From: Nitriliruptoraceae bacterium
Lineage (GTDB): Bacteria; Actinomycetota; Nitriliruptoria; Nitriliruptorales; Nitriliruptoraceae
Reading direction: 5' to 3'
Assembly (NCBI GenBank): GCA_007121975.1
Contig: SKJO01000179.1
Coordinates: 1 to 9,040 of the forward strand
DNA length: 9,040 nucleotides
Below the pieces are notes generated by a model. That model was given only the letters and a program-made list of their open reading frames with translations. It was not told the DNA's origin and did no database searches. Shown here in pieces: positions 6,164 through 9,040 of this stretch (position 1 is the first letter of the stretch; each line of letters begins with the position of its first letter). The translations under genes and the position numbers were made by a program.

Positions 6164-6309
6164 CTGACGACGTGGGGCGAGCGCCACCCCGAACGGACCC
6201 TGGGCCACCGGCTCGTCGTCCACGGCACCGACAGGCGCTCCCGGTACTCGACCTGGTGAGCCCGGTACTCTGCCCTGCTGGTCGCGCATCCCGGGCGGCA
6301 GGGAGGCTG

Positions 6310-7647
6310 ATGCGTTCCGTGGTCGGTTGGCGGATGGCTGCGGTCCTGGCGCTGGCGGCCTTCACCGCGCTGGCCGTGGTCGTGGCGCCGGGCCTGCTGG
6401 CGGCTGCCGCGGGCCCATCGGTGGGCAAGTCCGTGCCCCACTCGACCGCTGATCGCCTCGCCGCTGCGTCGCAGACCGCTGCTGACTCGGACCCGGAACC
6501 CGAGCCAGCGCCCGACCCGGAACCCGAAGGCGAGCCCGAACCCGAACCCGCTCCCGAACCCGAACCCAACCCTGAGCCCGAACCCGAAGGTGAGCCCGAG
6601 CCAGCACCCGATCCGGATCCGCAGCCCGAGCTGCCGCCGGGGCCACCCTCCGATGAGCGCACGTTGGTGCGGGTGGCCACGATCGAGGGCGACCTCGCGC
6701 CCAAGTCGGTGGTCAGCACCCACACCGGGCTGTTCCTCGCCCAGAACATGATGTACCGCCACACCATCAGCGTCTACGGCCGCGACCGGGAGTTGGTGCG
6801 CACGATCCCCGACACGGTCGTGCTCGAGGACTTCGGGCTCGAAGGTCCGGGCGAGCCTGTGCGGGGAAGCCCGGTTGAAGCCGCCGTCAGCCCCGACGGC
6901 CGCCACGCGTACGTGTCGAACTACCGGATGTACGGTCCCGGCTATGACCGCCCCGGTGGTGACACCTGCTCGCCGGCCGACAACGTCGACGAGAGCACCG
7001 TGTACCGCCTCGACCTCGGCACGCTCGAGATCGATCAGGTCATCGAGGTGGGGGCGATCCCGAAGTTCGTGGCGGTGTCGCCCGACGGGCGCTTCGTGCT
7101 GGTCACCAACTGGTGCAGCGACGACCTCAGCATCATCGACGCCGAGCTCGCCCGCGAGGTCGCCCGGCTCGACATCGGCCGCTACCCCCGGGGCATCGCG
7201 ATCACCCCCGACAGCCGCGTGGCCTATGTGGCCGTGATGGGCGGCTCCCACCTGGTCGAGGTCGATCTCGAGCAGTTGACGACCACCACCATCGACGGCA
7301 TCGGCCGCGGTCCCCGCCACCTGGTGCTCAGCCCCGATGGGCGCACGCTGTACGTGACGCTGAACGCGGAAGGGGTCGTGGTGCGCTTCGACCTCGACAC
7401 CGGCGCGCTCGACCGGATCACGACCGGGGCGGCGCCGCGCTCGATGGAGATCGCCCCGGACGGACGCACGCTGTATGTGGTGAACTACCGCTCCGACACG
7501 CTCAGTGTGGTGCGTGCCGAGGACCTCGTGGTCCTCCAGACCCTGCCGACCGACGATCGGCCGATCGGGGTCACCGTGGACCGCGCGACCGGCGAGGTGT
7601 GGGTCGCGAGCTACTCGGGCCGGCTTGCGGTGTTCGACACCGCGTAG
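6310..7647 (+). CDS. Exported YVTN/YncE-like beta-propeller with a Pro/Glu-rich linker
   Basis: A 445-residue secreted protein. The signal peptide has a basic start (RSVVGWR), a hydrophobic core to about residue 31 and an Ala-rich cleavage region. An extended, acidic Pro-Glu/Asp linker follows (about 61-115), then a beta-propeller (about 118-445). The blades show the repeated SPDGR-x-(L/A/V)YV pattern: VSPDGRHAYVSN, VSPDGRFVLVTN, ITPDSRVAYVAV, LSPDGRTLYVTL, APDGRTLYVVN and a degenerate last blade. Two cysteines, Cys220 (GGDTCSP) and Cys269 (VTNWCSDD), sit in adjacent blade segments and could form a disulfide. I chose ATG 6310 because GGGAGG lies just 3 nt upstream, a short spacing, and the upstream in-frame extension to 6136 is Arg/Pro-rich and would bury the signal peptide; ATG 6334 is an alternative. 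Such propellers are scaffolds or binding proteins; the ligand is unknown. The cupredoxin gene follows 147 nt downstream on the same strand. Confidence 0.88.
   Translation: MRSVVGWRMAAVLALAAFTALAVVVAPGLLAAAAGPSVGKSVPHSTADRLAAASQTAADSDPEPEPAPDPEPEGEPEPEPAPEPEPNPEPEPEGEPEPAPDPDPQPELPPGPPSDERTLVRVATIEGDLAPKSVVSTHTGLFLAQNMMYRHTISVYGRDRELVRTIPDTVVLEDFGLEGPGEPVRGSPVEAAVSPDGRHAYVSNYRMYGPGYDRPGGDTCSPADNVDESTVYRLDLGTLEIDQVIEVGAIPKFVAVSPDGRFVLVTNWCSDDLSIIDAELAREVARLDIGRYPRGIAITPDSRVAYVAVMGGSHLVEVDLEQLTTTTIDGIGRGPRHLVLSPDGRTLYVTLNAEGVVVRFDLDTGALDRITTGAAPRSMEIAPDGRTLYVVNYRSDTLSVVRAEDLVVLQTLPTDDRPIGVTVDRATGEVWVASYSGRLAVFDTA
6490..6650 (+). repeat. Low-complexity Pro-Glu/Asp coding repeat
   Basis: Hexamer-like repeats of CCCGAA/CCCGAG/CCGGAA encode a (Pro-Glu/Asp)n tract with occasional Ala, Gly and Asn. 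A longer pattern, PAPDPEPEGEPEPEP, recurs in altered form. It should form a stiff, negatively charged spacer holding the propeller away from the membrane or cell wall, and is prone to length variation. Confidence 0.85.
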
Positions 7648-7723
7648 GCCGACCGGGACCCGGGCTAGGGCAGGCTGGTATGCCGGTGTGTGACCAACGG
7701 CCCTTGCGCCGGAGCTTCGCGGG

Positions 7724-7754
7724 TTCGCTCGACGGCAGGCCCCGGAGGTACGAT
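7724..7754 (+). promoter_or_regulatory. Weak candidate promoter for the cupredoxin gene
   Basis: TACGAT (7749-7754) fits TANNNT; TTCGCT (7724-7729) is a poor -35 with a 19-nt spacer. Transcription would begin about 34 nt before the GTG. The 147-nt gap after the beta-propeller makes a separate promoter plausible, though read-through is equally possible because I see no clear terminator in the gap. Confidence 0.25.
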
Positions 7755-7794
7755 CCCGGCCGCCCACCAGCCTCCCCTCCCCGAGGAGTTCTCC

Positions 7795-8289
7795 GTGCGT
7801 CGCGCCACGCTCGGCCTCGTCGCCGTCACCGCCCTGGTTCTGTCCGCCTGCGCGACCGTCCCCGACGGTGCCATCGAGGCAGAGGCCCTGGCCTGCCCGC
7901 CCGGTACGGAGGGATGCGACGACGTGCTGCCGATCGGTCCGGGCGGTGAACTCATCGTCGAGGGCGGCAACTTCTGGTTCGAGGTCACCGACGGGGTGCC
8001 GATCACCGGCGACATCGAGGTGACGCTGATCAACGTCAGCGACGCGTTCCACAACTTCGAGGTCCTCGGCGCCGCCGAAGGCTCCGAGATCATCGACGCC
8101 GACGCCTTCGAGGAGGGAGTCGGCACCGTCAAGCTCTTCCCCGGCAGTTGGACCGTGATCTGCAACGTGCCGGGCCACCGTCAGGCCGGCATGGAGTTCC
8201 AGCTCACGGTCTTCGCCGACGAAGCCGAGGCGGAACTCGCTGAGGAGGCCGGGGAGCTGCCCGGCATGATCAGCCAGCGCGAGACCTGA
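7795..8289 (+). CDS. Lipoprotein cupredoxin (plastocyanin-like, type 1 copper)
   Basis: A 164-residue copper protein anchored outside the membrane by lipid. The signal peptide ends in the lipobox L16-S-A-C19, so Cys19 should be lipidated. The cupredoxin fold (about 60-145) shows a complete type 1 site: His86 in DAFHNFEV, then Cys123, His128 and Met133 in CNVPGHRQAGM, with the C-x4-H-x4-M spacing found in plastocyanin- and sulfocyanin-like proteins. This predicts one-electron transfer, though copper binding or storage cannot be excluded. The C-terminal tail (about 146-164) is acidic. The start is GTG 7795, with GAGGAG 6 nt upstream; an in-frame GTG at 7690 would place 35 non-signal residues in front. 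It follows the beta-propeller gene and converges with the small membrane protein gene, whose stop codon lies 4 nt away. No oxidase or nitrite reductase is in view to name its partner. Confidence 0.92.
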   Translation: MRRATLGLVAVTALVLSACATVPDGAIEAEALACPPGTEGCDDVLPIGPGGELIVEGGNFWFEVTDGVPITGDIEVTLINVSDAFHNFEVLGAAEGSEIIDADAFEEGVGTVKLFPGSWTVICNVPGHRQAGMEFQLTVFADEAEAELAEEAGELPGMISQRET

Positions 8290-8305
8290 GCCGCTAGCCG
8301 CTCAG
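8286..8305. terminator. Bidirectional terminator-like palindrome between convergent genes
   Basis: A 20-nt inverted repeat: CTGAGC and GCTCAG arms, an inner GCTAGC palindrome, and only one mismatched pair (C opposite C). It contains both the TGA of the cupredoxin gene and the reverse-strand TAG of the small membrane protein gene. There are no T-tracts. Confidence 0.45.
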
Positions 8306-8605
8306 CGCGACCACCACCCACCACAGCAGCGCGCTGACCGGCGGGACCAGCAGCGTGGTCACCGGTCGGGTGCGATGCCCGCGCCAGATCGCGACGGCCC
8401 CCGCAGCCCAGCCGGCCAGCAGCACGGCCGCCGCCCACCCGGGCACGATGCGCCCCACCGGCAGGACGAACGCCGCCAGCACCAGGTGCATGCCGCCCGC
8501 CGCGATCAGGGAAACCTTGGCGCTGAGCCCGGCTGCTGCCGCGCGCAACGCCTCGTCGCCGCCCGTCGGGGGGAGGTCGGCATCCTCGCCGGGCGTCGGG
8601 CTCAC
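8294..8605 (-). CDS. Small three-helix membrane protein linked to the carboxylase genes
   Basis: An unrecognised 103-residue protein. Residues 1-26 are acidic and Pro-rich; three hydrophobic segments follow: about 30-49 (VSLIAAGGMHLVLAAFVLPV), 53-71 (VPGWAAAVLLAGWAAGAVA) and 80-101 (VTTLLVPPVSALLWWVVVAL). It has no catalytic motif. The start is GTG 8605-8603, which overlaps the accE stop in a GTGA; an upstream in-frame ATG at 8683 would overlap accE widely and is less likely. Translational coupling suggests it is made with the carboxylase subunits, but a role in carboxylation is not established. The SD before the GTG is poor, as expected for a coupled gene. Confidence 0.75.
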   Translation of the reverse strand: MSPTPGEDADLPPTGGDEALRAAAAGLSAKVSLIAAGGMHLVLAAFVLPVGRIVPGWAAAVLLAGWAAGAVAIWRGHRTRPVTTLLVPPVSALLWWVVVALSG

Positions 8606-8829
8606 CGGATCCGCTGGTCGAGGTCGGTGGGCCGCACCAGCAGCGGCCCACCGGTTCCTTCGAGGCGGAAGGCCCGCCCCCACGCCGGCTCGGCCCGCGG
8701 TGGGCCGGACGCGGTCACGGGCGTGAGCGCGAGCACCAGGGCAGCGAGTTCTTCGGGCCCGGGCTGCCCGCCGTGCACGATGCGTAGGTCCACGCTGCCG
8801 GTGGGGGCCGGATCGGGTGCGGCGCTCAC
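8602..8829 (-). CDS. accE: Acyl-CoA carboxylase epsilon subunit
   Basis: A 75-residue protein matching the small epsilon subunit of actinobacterial acyl-CoA carboxylases, which binds and stabilises the alpha-beta complex. The recognisable part is the short motif region DLRIVHGGQPGPEELAALVLAL (about 14-35), the conserved helix of the family, followed by a loop and a Trp-containing segment (PAWGRAFR). The start is GTG 8829-8827, overlapping the TGA of the carboxyltransferase gene by 4 nt (GTGA); there is no independent SD. It overlaps the next gene in the same way. Confidence 0.88.
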   Translation of the reverse strand: MSAAPDPAPTGSVDLRIVHGGQPGPEELAALVLALTPVTASGPPRAEPAWGRAFRLEGTGGPLLVRPTDLDQRIR

Positions 8830-9040
8830 AGCGGGATGTTGCCGTGCTTGCGGGCCGGCAGCCGTTCGCGTTTGGTGGCGGTGAACCGCAACGCCTTGAT
8901 CAGCTCCACCCGGGTGCGGGAGGGTTCGATGACCGCATCGATGTAGCCGCGCTCCGCCGCCCGCCAGGGGTTGGCGAGGTCACGTGCGTAGCGCTCCTCG
9001 AACTCCGCATGCATCGCGTCGGGATCCTCGGCGGCCTGCA
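8826..9040 (-). CDS. Propionyl/acetyl-CoA carboxylase beta (carboxyltransferase) subunit, C-terminal end
   Basis: The last 71 residues of a biotin-dependent carboxyltransferase; the gene continues beyond the right edge. The segment contains the typical C-terminus: FEERYARDLANPWRAAERG, then YIDAVIEPSRTRVELIKAL, and the ending KRERLPARKHGNIPL, which is characteristic of PccB/AccD5-type subunits. These transfer carboxyl from biotin to propionyl-CoA or acetyl-CoA, giving methylmalonyl- or malonyl-CoA. Substrate choice cannot be read from this fragment. The adjacent accE supports the propionyl-CoA/AccD5-like assignment. Confidence 0.93.
   Translation of the reverse strand, partial: QAAEDPDAMHAEFEERYARDLANPWRAAERGYIDAVIEPSRTRVELIKALRFTATKRERLPARKHGNIPL

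Larger units (their letters stand above)
5412..6309. other. Gene-poor region with possible decayed coding remnants
   Basis: About 900 bases without a convincing gene. The plus strand is open from GTG 5460 to TGA 5828 (122 residues, Cys-rich, no known fold), and the minus strand from GTG 5992 to 5486 (168 residues, no known fold); neither has a good ribosome binding site and they overlap, so at most one is real. On the minus strand around 5570-5511 a third frame reads LVTERLGRRHTTVCIHLDA, which faintly resembles the last helix region of tyrosine recombinases but lacks the HxLRH box before it. The stretch near 5795-5825 is notably AT-richer than its surroundings. The region also holds several inverted repeats, listed separately, and must contain the beta-propeller promoter near its right end. 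Confidence 0.55.

Noticed and set aside
6490..6650. A CRISPR-like or satellite array
   Set aside because: The repeats are short hexamers in frame within a gene and encode a Pro/Glu linker; there are no spacers.
7700..7765. A tRNA-like stretch with GGGTTCGCTCGACGG
   Set aside because: The T-loop does not fit GTTCRANNC with a matching stem, and no acceptor or anticodon arm can be drawn.
6103..8178. A 691-codon minus-strand open frame opposite the beta-propeller and cupredoxin genes
   Set aside because: It is His/Arg/Gly-rich and antisense to two genes with clear domains, signal peptides and ribosome binding sites. Apparent Gly-Phe repeats are the complement of the Pro/Glu tract.

Overview
The window looks like a chromosomal segment of a high-GC member of the Actinomycetota. 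G and C dominate third codon positions, GTG starts are frequent, and several genes are actinobacterial in type: a Rv1086-like cis-prenyltransferase, a PIN-PhoH fusion (PhoH2), and an acyl-CoA carboxylase epsilon subunit next to its carboxyltransferase. The order greA - cis-prenyltransferase - phoH2 recalls the Mycobacterium tuberculosis Rv1080c-Rv1095 neighbourhood. A deep-branching lineage is possible, but the genus cannot be read from this sequence.

Layout. (1) Positions 1-1265, minus strand: a NarL/FixJ-type response regulator whose 3' end leaves the window, with the transcription elongation factor gene greA upstream of it. (2) Positions 1266-1374: a divergent promoter region; the plus-strand prenyltransferase appears to be leaderless. 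(3) Positions 1375-5411, plus strand: cis-prenyltransferase, a secreted thioredoxin-like domain fused to a DsbD/CcdA-type membrane protein, and phoH2. (4) Positions 5412-6309: about 900 bases with no convincing gene, but with an SOS-box-like site, a large inverted repeat, a strong hairpin and a 15-nt palindrome. (5) Positions 6310-8289, plus strand: an exported YVTN/YncE-like beta-propeller behind a Pro/Glu linker, then a lipoprotein cupredoxin with a complete type 1 copper site. (6) Positions 8294-9040, minus strand: the 3' end of a propionyl/acetyl-CoA carboxylase beta subunit, accE, and a small membrane protein, joined by two 4-nt GTGA overlaps and converging on the cupredoxin gene.

How the genes fit together. 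GreA (transcript cleavage), the prenyltransferase (lipid carrier precursor) and PhoH2 (RNA helicase/RNase) are core functions. The Trx-CcdA fusion, beta-propeller and cupredoxin all point to the cell envelope: disulfide exchange, a secreted scaffold and an electron-transfer or copper protein. The carboxylase genes belong to acyl-CoA/propionyl-CoA metabolism. I see no mobile element, CRISPR array, tRNA or rRNA. The most notable points are a response regulator whose receiver lacks all three phosphorylation-switch residues, the Trx-CcdA fusion with an in-frame 21-nt tandem repeat, and the structured gene-free block at 5412-6309. None amounts to a demonstrated new system.
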